Assembly (NCBI GenBank): GCA_002179805.1
Contig: NAVB01000032.1
Location: 1 to 64,000 of the forward strand
DNA: 64,000 bases
Reading direction: 5' to 3'
Source of the DNA: Acanthamoeba lenticulata
Taxonomy: Eukaryota > Discosea > Longamoebia > Acanthamoebidae
Numbering within the stretch: the first letter of the stretch is position 1; each line of letters opens with the position of its first letter. The notes beneath the pieces were generated by a model that did not search any database, was not told the origin of the DNA, and worked only from the letters and a program-made list of their open reading frames with translations. Shown piece by piece: positions 42,415 to 53,807 of the stretch. Made by a program: the position numbers and the translations under genes.

Positions 42415-42890
42415 TCTTGGTGATTTTTTGTTTTTCTTTATGTCCTAAAGTGGAAAATGCATGAAAATTCTAAATACATTGACTTGTAAACACTCGATCT
42501 CAAGCCACGCGCCACGCCAATTTGCTTGAGATCATGTGGCCACCTTTCGTTGTTCCTGGCTCGTATATCACCCCAGTCCCCATGTGAGCCATCCCAACTG
42601 AGACGTCAAACGGTCATCGTCTTTGGTCGCCCAAGTCCTGACTGAAAAATCCCACACCAAAAATTGTACAGGATTGAAAGAAATGAATCGAGAAAATACC
42701 AAAACCGTACATGGTGGCTCTGTACAAGCGAGCTGTGCCAGGGAACACCAAGGTGTGCATAGGAAGTTTGTTTGTGTGATAGGTCTTCCCACAAGAAGGG
42801 AGAGGGGTTTGTGGTCACACGCCCCGCTTGCTTCCCATATTTGACTGACAATGGCTTTCTTTCCACCCACCACCACCGCCACCACCCACC
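42415..42890. other. Spacer
   Basis: About 475 bp between the secreted-protein gene and a small ORF. No gene recognised; (CCACCA)n precedes the ATG at 42891. Confidence 0.45.
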
Positions 42891-43127
42891 ATGACCGACA
42901 ACAACGACACCGTCAACGTCCTCACCGAGATGCAAGCTATTCTTCAAGCAATTGATGCTTTCAGTATCGAGGTGCTCATGGGCATCCCAGCGGCAGCAGC
43001 CACGGCGAACCCTCTCGTAGATGCGGGCGAGCTGGTGGAGAGAGTACTCAGAGTTCGTGCCCTGGTCCACAGCCTTGGCCCGCTGCCTGCCTACCAAACA
43101 AACAACCCCCGCCACCACCACGAGTGA
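42891..43127 (+). CDS. Small acidic helical protein, 78 aa
   Basis: The ATG context CCCACCATGACC is strong. The peptide is helical and acidic to neutral (VNVLTEMQAILQAIDAFSIEV, GELVERVLRVRALVHSLGPL) with a His-rich end. It ends 126 bp before the SET gene start, on the same strand. No family, and the second block has no clear counterpart. Confidence 0.45.
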   Translation: MTDNNDTVNVLTEMQAILQAIDAFSIEVLMGIPAAAATANPLVDAGELVERVLRVRALVHSLGPLPAYQTNNPRHHHE

Positions 43128-43253
43128 AAAGGGCCCGTGGGCTCTGGGCGCACACAAACAATGTTTTCTTTTTCTCTTTTTTTCGGGGAAATTGTTTTCA
43201 TTTCTTGTCTCTCCTCCGCTCCACGCACGCACACAAAAGCAAGACAACCAACA

Positions 43254-44066
43254 ATGGAGGAGGCGGCCAAGCTGAAGCAAGCGCGCGAGGGCACCACAGC
43301 AGCTGTACCTCTGCCTGTGAGTTACTGGCTCTTTTTCAAACGCGCCATACTTGAACGCCCCCAAGTACGCGCACTGTTTGCCTCGGCCTCCCCGCCGCTC
43401 GACCCCGACGGGTTTCGAGCGCTCGTGAGGAAGGAGGCAAACCCGGGCAAGTGGGGGCCCTCCTTCTGCCGCAAGGGGCGCGGTAGGCCAGCGCGCACTG
43501 TCCGGCGCATGACCAGCGACATGCTGGTCGTCGCGTGGCGGTACTACGAAGTGCTCCTCCACCCAGCGAGTCCATTCTACGTTGCCAAGAGCAGACATGC
43601 CAGTGGTCTGGGTTTGTTTGCCAAACGCACGTTCAAGGTGGCGGTCGGCAAAACCCTCGCTCCCACTCACCTGTTCGGCATCTGTTTCGGAGTCACGGAA
43701 GAGCAATTTGCTGACCTCGAGTCAGTCGGGTATCCATCGCTCTACTGGTGCGAGCCAAGCATTCTGTATGGTCCCCTGTCGCTCGTCAATCACGAGTGCG
43801 GGTCGCCGCTGTGCTTCTCGTTCCCGCGTAAGGTCGATGCCCAGCAGCGCCGGGGCGGAGTCACGCTCGAGGAGTTTGACGGACTATCGGCCATCTACGC
43901 GCAATCGATCAAGGAGGGCTGCCGGTTGAAGAAAGACCAGGAGATCACCATCGATTACTTCAACAGCGGCAACGACGTGAGCCGAGACAGCGATGAGAAG
44001 CCCAGTGCAAACTTTTTTGGCGTTAGATGCAGGTGTCGCTCATGTTGCAAAGACAAGAACAACTGA
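43254..44066 (+). CDS. SET-domain protein, copy 1
   Basis: 270 residues, intact, from MEEAAKLKQ. SET blocks: SRHASGLGLFAKRTF (the GxGxxA/F-type start), YGPLSLVNHECGSP (NHxC SAM-binding motif), QEITIDYF (the ELTxDY-like motif with the lysine-channel Tyr), and a post-SET-like CRCRSCCK end. It is therefore likely a protein lysine methyltransferase, although whether histone or non-histone is unknown. A preceding 100-residue helical part contains KWGPSFCRKGRGR. It is nearly identical to copy 2 (59033-59845), with homologous 5' and 3' flanks. CpG differences concentrate between the copies. Confidence 0.9.
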   Translation: MEEAAKLKQAREGTTAAVPLPVSYWLFFKRAILERPQVRALFASASPPLDPDGFRALVRKEANPGKWGPSFCRKGRGRPARTVRRMTSDMLVVAWRYYEVLLHPASPFYVAKSRHASGLGLFAKRTFKVAVGKTLAPTHLFGICFGVTEEQFADLESVGYPSLYWCEPSILYGPLSLVNHECGSPLCFSFPRKVDAQQRRGGVTLEEFDGLSAIYAQSIKEGCRLKKDQEITIDYFNSGNDVSRDSDEKPSANFFGVRCRCRSCCKDKNN

Positions 44067-44200
44067 TGCAATCTAAACACATTTGAACGTTGTAGTTTTG
44101 GCGCCAACCCATTTTCTTCCCTTCCTTTTTCCCTTTGATTTCTCTATTCTTTGGTTTTAATGTTGTCGACAAGTCGCCCAGGGTGCTTGTGTTGCAGAAG

Positions 44201-45184
44201 ATGAACGCGAGGGCGTGGACGATTTTGCTGCTTTGCCTCGCTACCTCACTCGTGCTGGCACAGGGCGAGGTGGTGCGCCTCAATATTGGCGGACGCAAGT
44301 TTATCACCACCATGGGCACCCTCACGGCTAACGGCACACAAGACAACTACTTCACCCGCTTGTTCAGCGGCCGGTTGCCCCTCTCCCACCTGCCCAGTGG
44401 TGAGAAGGAGATGCAGTGGGTCTTTGTTGATCGGAACGGGCGCCACTTCGAGCCTCTGCTTGACTTCCTCCGCACGGGCGAGTGGCTGTTACCACAAGGC
44501 ATGGATGAGCGGCTCGTGCTTAAAGAAGCTGAGTTCTACCACATCGAGGTGCCTCGCTTGCGTGATTTGGCTGTCTCCAACGTCGCCCTTCGCAATCAGG
44601 TAGACAGTTGTTTTTTGACCTCCGATGAGGTGCTCACGTAGCGCTGATCATCCATTTTGTTGCAGGAACTGGCCTACGATCTTGTGTTGAAGCCGCACCA
44701 GAGGTTGGTCAGGTTCCTTGAGCAACTAATGCTGAACGCACTCATGCAGGAGAAGCCTTCGCTCGACGTACCTGCCACACCCTGGATTTCGGTTTGGCCG
44801 CGGGAAGCGTTTATCAGCGCCTTTACCAACGCGCCTCCATCGGGTTCGCACATGACGCCTCGGGTCAAGTTGACCTTCGACGACATTACCTACTACGATC
44901 CTCATGAAGATGAAAACATCAAGGACATCTCCTCCCATATCCGTTGCGAGGACCTGCCGGCATTCACCACGGCGGTAGTGTGGCACATGCGCCAGCGGCA
45001 CGGGCTGACCGTAAGCGCTGACCAGTCCTTCTTGCATTCGGCGGGCGATGGGCGACACGGGCCTGTGGTGACGGGCGTGACGCCTGGTAACATGCAGAGC
45101 AGGGCCATAATGCCGCCACTCCTCCAATTCCGTTGGTGTCCTTTCCACACAAGCCATTCTGCCTCGGGTTCAATGTGCAAGTGA
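44201..45184 (+). CDS. Secreted-type T1/KCTD-like BTB protein
   Basis: Two exons (44201-44599, 44666-45184) with a 66-nt intron encode about 305 residues. MNARAWTILLLCLATSLVLA looks like a cleavable signal peptide. It is followed directly by EVVRLNIGGRKFITTMGTL and FVDRNGRHFEPLLDFLRTGEW, the tetramerisation (T1) fold of KCTD proteins. The C-terminal part has PRVKLTFDDITYYDPHED and no channel segments. A T1 domain behind a signal peptide is odd, since KCTDs are cytosolic. Either the N-terminus is a membrane anchor or the true start is an inner Met (none is well placed). A decayed relative lies at 46135. Confidence 0.75.
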
Positions 45185-45281
45185 GTTCATCAAGACCAGC
45201 TAGTCGCAAGGCGGCAACGGCAACGTGGTAATGTTGGATTACAATTGGAACAGTTTCTTCTCAACATGCATGTTATGATCG

Positions 45282-46029
45282 TCAAATTGGGTCAGAATAA
45301 AACGCAGAATGACCCATTTGTGTTTGGAGCTGTGGTCCGGGCACTGGAAGAGGTCGTCGACGGTGGATAATTGCAAACCGATCTGCGCGCTTCATACGCC
45401 CCCCACGCATTGTCGTCGTCCGACTCGTCCTGCACAAACCCACGCACACGTGTTGTTTCAGATGGGAACCCGTGTAGCGCATCGGGCTGGGTACCTGCAA
45501 AGGGTTGGACACCGGAGCGGCTCTTGGCGCAGCTGCAGGCCGAACCGGCGGCGTGTACTGCGTCGAGCCCATCTTTATCGCTTCCTCCACGGCTATGCGA
45601 GCACGGTATTCAGCTTCCGCGGCCGAGCATGTAAGCCCGGACATGCAGCGCTCGCACAATTCGGCCATGTGTCGCTTGGTTGGATCGCCTTGGTTCTGCG
45701 TACCGACTGTCTTGTACTGCGCCTCAAAAGGGTATGCCTCTGCGCCACAGCGTTTGCACTCCTGAAAGCAGAACACAATCGGCTCTGAGAGAAGAAAGGC
45801 ATGGCACTGGAACTGGGGGACGTACCTGATAATTCTGGCAATAGGCGTGCGCGCTGGTCCACCATGCGGAGCACTCAGGGCATTCGAACTTGGCCAATAG
45901 TGGACCTCGCTTCTCAAGGTGCTTGTTGAGGCGGAACTGTGCTCCTGTCTTCAAGTCGCAGTCAGGACACAGTACTGCTCGTCGTCTTCGTCAATTGGGG
46001 TCCTTGCTTGGTTGCGGGCTGCATACATT
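45282..46029 (-). CDS. 3CxxC-type zinc-finger protein
   Basis: The exons surround a 64-nt intron (45762-45825). The N-terminus (MYAARNQARTPIDEDDE) leads after a one-base change near 45970 to CPDCDLKTGAQF. Then come FECPECSAWWTSAHAYCQNYQ, ECKRCGAEAYPFEAQY and HMAELCERCMSGLTC, the spacing of the zf-3CxxC domain (CxxC, W.S, CxxC, H, CxxC-x4-C). A Pro/Ala/Arg-rich tail follows. In animals this zinc fold occurs in receptor-transporting proteins; role here unknown. Confidence 0.7.
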
Positions 46030-46134
46030 GTCCGTTGTTATCCTTGTGTTTCTTTGTCAGTAATGAAGTCTGGTGATAATGGCAATTTATTCTGCTTTTT
46101 CCCTTTGTTTTCTATGTCAAAACAATAATAAAAA

Positions 46135-46578
46135 ATGCACCAACAAGAGGGGGTGGTGGGCGTTGAAGTGGTGGGTTTGAATGTGGGAGGTGTGGTCCAC
46201 TTGACCTCCTGGGCTACTCTCCTCCGCTACAATGAGTCACTACTCGCATGCATGATTAATGGCCACCACCAAGTTATATGAGGGGCTGATGGGCACATCT
46301 TCATCGACCGCGACGGGGAGCTGTTCAAGTTTGTCCTGCAGTTCCTGCGGGATGGCGACCTTGATGTGGAGTTCCTCGACAATAGCCTCAAACAGCGACT
46401 CAAGCGTGAAGCCGCCTACTTCTGCCTACCCGACTTGGAGAAGAAGCTTCTCATTTTGGCTGATGCAGCACGACCCAAGGATACCTTGAGCGTCTTCTTG
46501 CGTGTCCGCTTGCACAGCCTCTCCATCGATGGCCCTGACCCATTGGGTGTTGTGCCTCGGCTTCCTCCATGGCCATAG
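46135..46578 (+). pseudogene. T1/KCTD-like gene relic with TGA
   Basis: MHQQEGVVGVEVVGLNVGGV starts a T1 domain. TGA at 46279-46281 interrupts it, and GADGHIFIDRDGELFKFVLQ with FLRDGDLDVEF continues in the same frame. The end (ARPKDTLSVFLRVRLHSL) differs from the gene at 44201. The TGA stands where Arg or Lys is likely, consistent with a CGA to TGA change. No signal peptide, so it resembles a normal KCTD. Confidence 0.7.
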
Positions 46579-46754
46579 GATTTACTACACAATCCATATG
46601 GAGAAAAATGGGACAAGTACCTGTATGAGGCATGGATGCCAGCCCTTATCAGGTTGTATGGTCAGGCCGGATATAGGGTGGTATCTGTGCTGCACAACAC
46701 GCATTAAACCAATATGCACTTCCTCTTTCAAAAATAAAACACATATTGGATTTT

Positions 46755-46769
46755 CATGTGAAATCACAT
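46755..46769 (+). promoter_or_regulatory. Shared dyad element CATGTGAAATCACAT, copy 2
   Basis: Perfect inverted repeat ATGTGA-AA-TCACAT, 80 bp before the SP-RING-like gene 2 ATG, with flanking TGGATTTT also shared with 62215. Confidence 0.6.
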
Positions 46770-46848
46770 AAAAGATAAAAGTATAAATATATCTATTTTT
46801 ATATTCATTTATCATTGCCAACAACAAAACACCCAGATATCAATCAGC

Positions 46849-47959
46849 ATGCAACACAAAGTGACCGACCTCCACTATGTCCACCAGAACTACAACAACA
46901 AATGCCCTGAGGACACAGATGAGGAGCCCTATGATGGTCATGATGAGAGTGACTTTATGCGCCGCATGAGTCTCAACATCACGTGGGGTGGCATCCCTGT
47001 GCCCACTACCTGTCTGATCTCCAAGGACTACATCAACGACCTGTGTCGTGGGCCTCTCTGTGCCCACTTTCACGCCTTTGGTCAAGCGGCCTACATCGCC
47101 AAGACTACCGAGGCTCTTCGGGATCACAAGGCCAAGACCAATGGAATGCTACAGCGCCTCTCAGAGATTGGTTCAGCTCTGTCATCGTTGCCCATCAAGA
47201 GGAAGACGAGGAGCTCAAGCCCAAGTCCATCAACATGCTGAGCATGCTCCAACTGCAGGCCTTGATCAAAAAGGCGATACCCAAGTTGCTTGTGGCACTC
47301 AACCACTATGGCAGGCTCAAGTACGAGGTCTGTCCAATCTGCAAGGCTCTCACCCCAATGGACAGTCTCATCAACGCAGACGACTTTGCCCAGTAGGCCT
47401 CCAAGCACAATCCCGCCAAGTCGCCCAGCATCATCTATCCTCCTGGATGGAACCTCAGCCAGACTGCCTATAGCTACCACGACGGCAAGTTGCGCATCGT
47501 CAACACAGCCATTACCACTGCCTGTCAACACGCGCATCAGCCCATCTGCCTCGCCAGAACCGAGGCCATCCTCTACGAGACCGAGAGCGTGCTCGATAAC
47601 TTTGCCAAGATCGAATCCAGGCTCAAACGTCACTACGAGGACGTGGTGGACGTCCTCGACAATGAGGATGACTCGAGCGTGACCCTTTTAGCGAAGAGAA
47701 GATCCACAAGTGTCCCTACCCCAGCTGCAGCAAACCCCTCTTGTCGTCCACTGGCAAGATCCTGCTTGAGTCAACTCCTGCCACGAAGGCCTTTCAAGCC
47801 AGAGTCGACGGTTCATCTCCACACACAATCAGGCTCAGAGAACCCAAGTACATTTGTATCGACAAGGAGAACAACAAGAAGAAGAAGAGGAAGCACACTC
47901 ACAAAAAGAAGTTGAAACAAGGACGTGAGACCAAAAGACGCAGGGAGATTGAAGTGTAA
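46849..47959 (+). pseudogene. SP-RING-like zinc protein 2, decayed
   Basis: Starts MQHKVTDLHYVHQNYNNKCP. It holds TTCLISKDYINDLCRGPLCA with H and F following, so the first SP-RING half has Leu for the usual Pro after Cys. A frame change follows near 47200. The second half is YEVCPICKALTPMDSLI. TAG at 47394-47396 stands where copy 3 has Glu. After another break near 47690, KCPYPSCSKPLL and a basic tail follow. Sequence and promoter match copy 3 (62312-63514) closely, so this is the dead sister within the duplicated block. Confidence 0.75.
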
Positions 47960-48302
47960 TATATGTTATTTAGACAGACAAAGAACAGGGTTTCCTTCCA
48001 CCTCATGCAACTCTTGGAGGAATTAACAAGAGATGAGGGAGAATATCATGGCGCTGCAGGCAACACTACAGGGGAGATGGCCATGTGCAAACAGGGCGAC
48101 CACAAGGAACCAAGACATAAATCCCGTTACAACTATTGTGTGAAAGTAGCAGTCATGTTCACAGTCACGCGCCAAACTGCTGCAAGCCGCAATAAAATTC
48201 AAATGTATCCGTGTAACCATAAACCAATGGGCACATTTTATTATTTATTTATCAACAGCGGCAACACCAAGGAGGCCTTTGCACACACACATCTAAAACC
48301 AA
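47960..48302. other. Spacer
   Basis: About 340 bp between the SP-RING-like relic and the HNH gene. No gene seen. Confidence 0.5.
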
Positions 48303-48785
48303 ATGAAGAAGAAGCAGAAGGAGGAAGTGTGGGCACACTGTGGGCACCCGAAGCAACAACGCAAGAATTGGAGACGCACAGAAAAAGATAGGCACGCAGT
48401 ATTCAACAAGACCAACAGCCAGTGCTGTCATTGTTCAAAACTATTGGACTTTGACAGCGACTGGGAAGTTGAACATTGGATCGAGCTCAAATGTTGCCCC
48501 GGTCACTCAAAATATGACACATTCAACAATGTCTTTGTGGCTCATAAAGAATGCCACAGCCACAACAAGGTTCTATCTTAACCCTTTCCTTAGCCATTTT
48601 TACAACATTGAATTGAATATTTACCCCTTCTGTAGTGTCAGAGCCACTTCAACAGTGACTTGGCAGCTGTGTTTGACATGCACAGCCATTGGAAGCACGG
48701 GTTTCATCCACACCCCAAGGTTCAGCTCTTTCTTGAATTTGAAGAGGCCCGCGTGCGCTTCAAGCACATCCATGAAGAGATGTAG
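48303..48785 (+). CDS. HNH-type nuclease-like protein
   Basis: Exon 1 (48303-48569) has CCHCSKLLDFDSDWEVEHWI and NNVFVAHKECHSHNK, the order of an HNH fold: CxxC zinc pair, E-x-E-H (first His), Asn, and CxxxxN with a zinc Cys/His. A 66-nt intron (48570-48635) leads to exon 2 with a His-rich end (DMHSHWKHGFHPHPK). Total about 138 residues. HNH proteins cut nucleic acids and are common in viruses and mobile elements. The active-site His is plausible, but the family match is by eye only. The copia element starts 18 bp after the stop. Confidence 0.5.
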
Positions 48786-48803
48786 ATGGAGGAAGACATA
48801 AAC

Positions 48804-49093
48804 TGTTACAGAGCAGGGTTGAGCACTGCTCTGTACCAACTCTGTCACTGGCTCTCTACACACTATGTGCCTGCCTGGCACCCTCTTAAGAGAGCTGCGA
48901 CTGCGGCAGACTGCCACAGAGTCAACAGCAAGTGCGCCAATGGTGCACTGCGTCCGTTAGCATAAATGTGCCAAAACAAAACGCAAATAAACATTCTCTT
49001 TTCTCTCTTTACTTTACAGCTCTTCTTCGTCTTGCGTAGCAGTCTCTTGGCATCGACCGTGCTCGGAGTCCTTTGTCCCCACGCTTTGCTACA
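48804..49093 (+). mobile_element. 5' LTR of the copia element
   Basis: 290 bp, TG...CA ends (TGTTACAGAGC...TTTGCTACA). It differs from the 3' LTR at about 19 bases in 17 CpG sites and nowhere else. Possible primer site region GGTTATGGGCCC directly follows. Confidence 0.95.
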
Positions 49094-49108
49094 GGTTATG
49101 GGCCCATG

Positions 49109-52100
49109 CATCACGCAATGACATTGAAATCGACTTCCACTTTGCACATGGTCGCCCTGACTTGCCTCGCATCGAGTGAGGACTACGACACATGGCTATT
49201 GAATCTACAAGTCTACCTGCTCTTGCACCATCTTTGGAGCTTCACGTTAGAAGCGTCAGTCTGCCCTGCACCTCCCATTTACACCAGTGAGGGTCTACCT
49301 CCGCCTCCTACTCCCGACATGCGAGCCCAGATAATCAACTACACCAAACACCAAGAACAAACACTTGGCATTATCCTGAGCAGTCTCAAACCAAACCTAC
49401 AGCCAAGCCTCAGGGTACACAAGAGCCCCTACTCGCTTCTACAAGCAATTGAAGCCCACTTCAAGCCTCGCCAAGCTGGCCGTCTTGTTGCTACTATGAT
49501 GCGCTTCCTTGCGCTATGCAAGGAGCCAGACCAAACGCTTGAGGACTACTTCAGCCTGGTCAACCAGATGGTTGCTTCCCTCAACACGCAGCCTGGCTAC
49601 AAGTTCAGCAGACTGGTCATGCTCAACATCATGCTACTCGGCCTCCCTAGCAAGTTTAACCTGGTGTGCATCCTCATTCAAGACTGCAGTGAAGTCAAGC
49701 TCGAGGCCGTGAGAACAAGGATACGCAACTTTGACACGAACTGATGTCTAATGGACAGCACAAGTGAGGGTCTTCTCTTCACATCGTCTAGGCATCCGTG
49801 TCCGAACGACTCGCCTCACCTGAGGACTACACCATTGACAAATAAACCAGCTCAAACCAGCCAATTGGCACTGAGTCAACCTTCATCAACTTCAACCTTG
49901 AGCGCCATGGACAGCAAGACTCCTGCCTGACGTTGCAATTACTGTTGGCAACCAGGCCATGTCAAGGAGGAGTGTCCTTGCCTCAAGCACAAGAATGAGA
50001 AGTCCAACTCAACCCAGACCAGCCCAGGACCGCTTAATCTTCTCCACACTCAAGCCGTGAAGCAGCTCGGCAATGAACGCCATCTATGGTACCTCGACTC
50101 TGGCGTGTTGTGCCACATGACCGGCAAAAGGTCGTGGCTACATGACTTCGAAGCCATTGAGCTGCACACCATCTACTTCAGAGACAATTCCACAACAGTC
50201 GCTACGGGACGCGGGACCATTGTCGCTGAACACAAGCTCCACAACTTGAACGCCCACATTGAGCTTCAGGAGGTTCTCTTCATACTGGCTCTCAAGAAGA
50301 ATCTCATCTCGACCGCCTGAATCCTTCAGCCCAGCCTCGAGCTCGTAATGAATTCCACTGAGTGCAAGTTGTTCAACCACAGCAACAAGCGTGAGGTTCT
50401 ACATGCAGGACGCAGCAACAACATGTACACAGTCGATCTCTCGGTACTTGCTCCTCCCAAACACACTCTTGCCAGTTGTGTTACTGAGTGTACTTTAGAG
50501 CTTCTCCATCGTCACCTTGGGCACGCCTCTTGCGCGCATGTACTCACCACTGTGAAAGCGGCCAATCTTGCACTCTCAAATGAGACACTCCCTGAGTGCG
50601 AGGTGTGCATCAAGGCCAAGGCCAAGCGTCCAGACATCTCCTTGGGGCCTGCCAAGCGCACCACGACCTTTCCTACCAAGGTCGTTCACGCCAACATCGC
50701 CGGTCCCTTCAACATCCCATCGCACAGTGGCAATCGCTACATGCTCATGATGGTGGACAACTACATGAGATTCTCTCAAGTCTTCCTCATCAAGCGCAAG
50801 AGTGACGCCCCAACAGTGATCAAGACGTACTTTGAGCGCTCTCCCCATCCGGCACTGAAGCAATGTGTGCTCCACACCAATCAAGGGGGCGAATTCATTA
50901 ATAAACAACTACTCAGGTATCTTGACCAGCTCAACATTCGTCACAAGACAACACTGTCGCATACCCCTGAGTTCAACAGCATTGCTGAGCGACTCAATCG
51001 CACGCTCGGCAAGATGACACTCACGCTACTTCTCGACACTGGCCTCCCCAAGATTTTCTGGGGAGAGGCGATGCGCGCCTTGTCCATCATCAACAACAGG
51101 CTACCCTCGAGTGCACTCAACAGAGTCTCTCCATTTGAGCGCTGGTATGGCCTGCCTCCGCCAGTCACCAATCTACGTGCTTTCAATCCCCAGTGGCCAA
51201 TGCAAGAAGCTCGACGCACGTACCCGTGAAGGGTATTATCTTGGCCCAGCCCACGACATGGCCTTGCACCATCACATCTACATCATCTCCATGAAGGTGG
51301 TCATTGAGACTCGTGACGTCACTTTCAGTGAGCTTCACGTCTCGACCGCCTCTGGAGCCTCTGCATCGACTCCTCCTCCAGCCACGATGGACACTCAGGT
51401 GCCCAATCAGGCCGCGAATAAGGAGACGCCGAGGTATGCCAAGTGGACCACTGAGGAGTTCCGTGTCACACACAAGCTGGGAACCACTCCCATCATCATG
51501 CCCATTGATGATTTGCCGATGCCATCTCTCTACAACCCGATGGCCAACATCAAACCAGTCACGATTCACAGCGACAAAGACGAAGTCAAACCCACTACCA
51601 TGACAGCCAACGTCAAGGGACCCAATACAGTACCCATTCACATCATCAAGCCCACTCTCAAGAAGCCTGTTCAGCTTCCTGACCTCATTGATGATGTACA
51701 AACCGGTACTCGCCCTGCTCCTACTTGCGGTTCTTTGCAGTTGAGGGGTGATCAAGCACGCCAACTTCAACCAGTGGGGACTCATTCAACCTGTCTCCCG
51801 CCTCAACTCCACCATCAAGTACTCGATTCCCACGCCAAAGATGATCAAGGAAGCCCGCACAAGTGAGCAAGTTCTTGAGTGGCAGTTCACGATGGATGAG
51901 GAATACTACAGCCTCACCAAGAACCAGATGTGGGTCCTGGTCCTGAAACCTAAGGGGCGCCACGTCATCAAGGGCAAGTGGGTCTTCAAGATCAAGTTTC
52001 GAGCCAACAGCTTGATCAACCGCTTCAAGGTGCGCTTTGTAGCCAAGAGCTACACTCAGCACTTTGGCATCGACTTCAATGAGACCTTCGCGCCCATCAT

Positions 52101-53403
52101 CTACATTGGCAGCCTACGCTTCATCCTTGCGCTCTCTGCTGCACTCGACCTCAAGATCAAGGTTCTTGACGTCAAGGGCGCTTTCCTACACTCGGCCCTT
52201 GATGATCACAACATCTATGTCAAGCAGCCCAAGGGCTACGTCGACCCTGATCATCCTGACTGGGTCTGCAAGCTCAACAAGAGCTTGTACAGCCTCAAAC
52301 AGGCGCTGTACATTTGGAACAAGGAGATCGATGCACACCTCTGTTCCAATGGCTTTGCCACCGTCAAGGCCGATCCCTGTCTCTACGTCAAGCGCGAGAG
52401 AGGTTCTCTCGCCATGATTGGTCTCTACGTCGACGACTGTACTGTGGCCGCTCACGCGACGCTGGTACAAGGCGTCATTGATGTACTCATTGTGGCCTTC
52501 AAGATGCAGGACCTCAGCGACGCCTCATCCATCCTCAGCATGGAGGTCCTTCGTGATAGACCTAATCGCTGGATCTATCTACGCCAATGCGGCAAGATCG
52601 ATGAGATTCTCCACGCCTTCAACCTCGTCGATGCCGCTGGCCAAGCCACTCTGATGGAGGCCAAGTTACAACTCATCAAGGACGCTCCTGGCGACAAGCT
52701 GATTGACACGCCCTATTGTTGAGTGATTGGTATGCTCTTGTATCTCGCCAATGCGACTTGACCCGACATCAGCTTCGCTGTCAACTACCTTGCCCGCTTC
52801 TCTGAGAGCCCTTGCACGTCGCATTGGAAAGCGGTACAACGCATCATCAAGTACCTGAGAGGTACTCGTGAGCTCGCCATTCTCTACGATGGTAGTGGCA
52901 TCGACTCGACTGATCTGCACCCACTGACTCCAATCATCTACTGCAACGCCGACTATGGTGCCGACATGATGACCAGACACTCAGTGTCTGGTCGTGTCAT
53001 GATGTGCCATGGACTGATCTTCTGGGCCTCTCAGTCCCAGAAAGTTGTCTCCCTCTCTTTGACTGAGTCCGAGCTCTTCGCTCTCTCCAAAGCTGGCAAA
53101 CACTGCCTCTACCTCCACAAGTTTCTCTCTCTTCTCGACGAGACCGCTTCGATCCTCCTTCTCAACAACAACCAGAGCGCCCTTACTATCGTCGGCTCTG
53201 AGGCCGATCTTGTGCACACTCGATGCAAGCACTCGAGTGTTTGTCTCGCTCATCTACACGAGGCATGCAGCTGAAGGCTGATCGACATCCGTTACGTGCC
53301 CATGAAGAACAACGCCGCCGACATTCTGACCAAAGCTCTCGTCATCACCAAGCACGAGTACCTCGTGCGCATCGTGGGACTCATCTACCCATTGTGCACT
53401 TGA
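49109..53403 (+). pseudogene. Copia gag-pol polyprotein, six TGA stops
   Basis: Gag (49109-49744) has the DYDTWLLNLQVYLLLHHLW helix set, followed by the zinc knuckle RCNYCWQPGHVKEECP. Protease follows with LWYLDSG. The integrase has HRHLGHAS, HANIAGPF and TNQGGEF. After frame changes near 51195 and 51700, RT has FKVRFVAKSYTQHFGIDFNE and GLYVDDC, and RNase H shows SLTESELFALS and RYVPMKNNAADILTKAL. In-frame stops at 49742, 49928, 50318, 52720, 52759 and 53272 are all TGA. At 49928 and 52759 the family usually has Arg, as from CGA. RT YVDD is intact. Confidence 0.95.
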
Positions 53404-53409
53404 GGGGCG

Positions 53410-53699
53410 TGTTATGGAGCAGGGTCGAGCACTGCTCTGTACCGACTCTGTCGCTGGCTCTCTACGCGCTACGTGCCTGCCTGGCACCCTCTTAAGAGAG
53501 CTGCGACTGCAGCAGACTGCCGCAGAGTCGACAGCAAGTGCGCCAATGGCGCACTGCGTCCGTTAGCATAAATGTGCCAAAACAAAACGCGAATAAACAT
53601 TCTCTTTTCTCTCTTTACTTTACAGCTCTTCTTCATCTTGCATAGCAGTCTCTTGGCATCGACTGTGCTCGGAGTCCTTCATCCCCACACTTTGCTACA
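53410..53699 (+). mobile_element. 3' LTR of the copia element
   Basis: 290 bp, TGTTATGGAGC...TTTGCTACA. See the 5' LTR for the CpG-only divergence. Confidence 0.95.
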
Positions 53700-53807
53700 T
53701 AAACTCCTTCTTGGAAATACTAATTCAACAAAACAAGATCAAAATCATTCATTCAGCCTAGTTTCCCTCTTTGTTGTGTTAACTGAACTTCCTTATCGCA
53801 ATTGCAG

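Larger units (their letters stand above)
48804..53699 (+). mobile_element. Ty1/copia LTR retrotransposon (4.9 kb)
   Basis: Two 290-bp LTRs flank a gag-pol ORF, and the 5-bp target duplication TAAAC lies at 48799-48803 and 53700-53704. The order gag, zinc knuckle, protease, integrase, reverse transcriptase, RNase H (integrase before RT) defines the copia superfamily. A GAGGGGCG polypurine tract precedes the 3' LTR. The element is full length but carries internal TGA stops and two frame changes, so it is not autonomous now. It sits between the two halves of the duplicated region. Confidence 0.96.

Noticed and set aside
43137..43253. N-terminal extension of SET copy 1 (MGSGRTQTMFSF)
   Set aside because: It lies in a T-rich leader, and copy 2 aligns from MEE; the start at 43254 is preferred.
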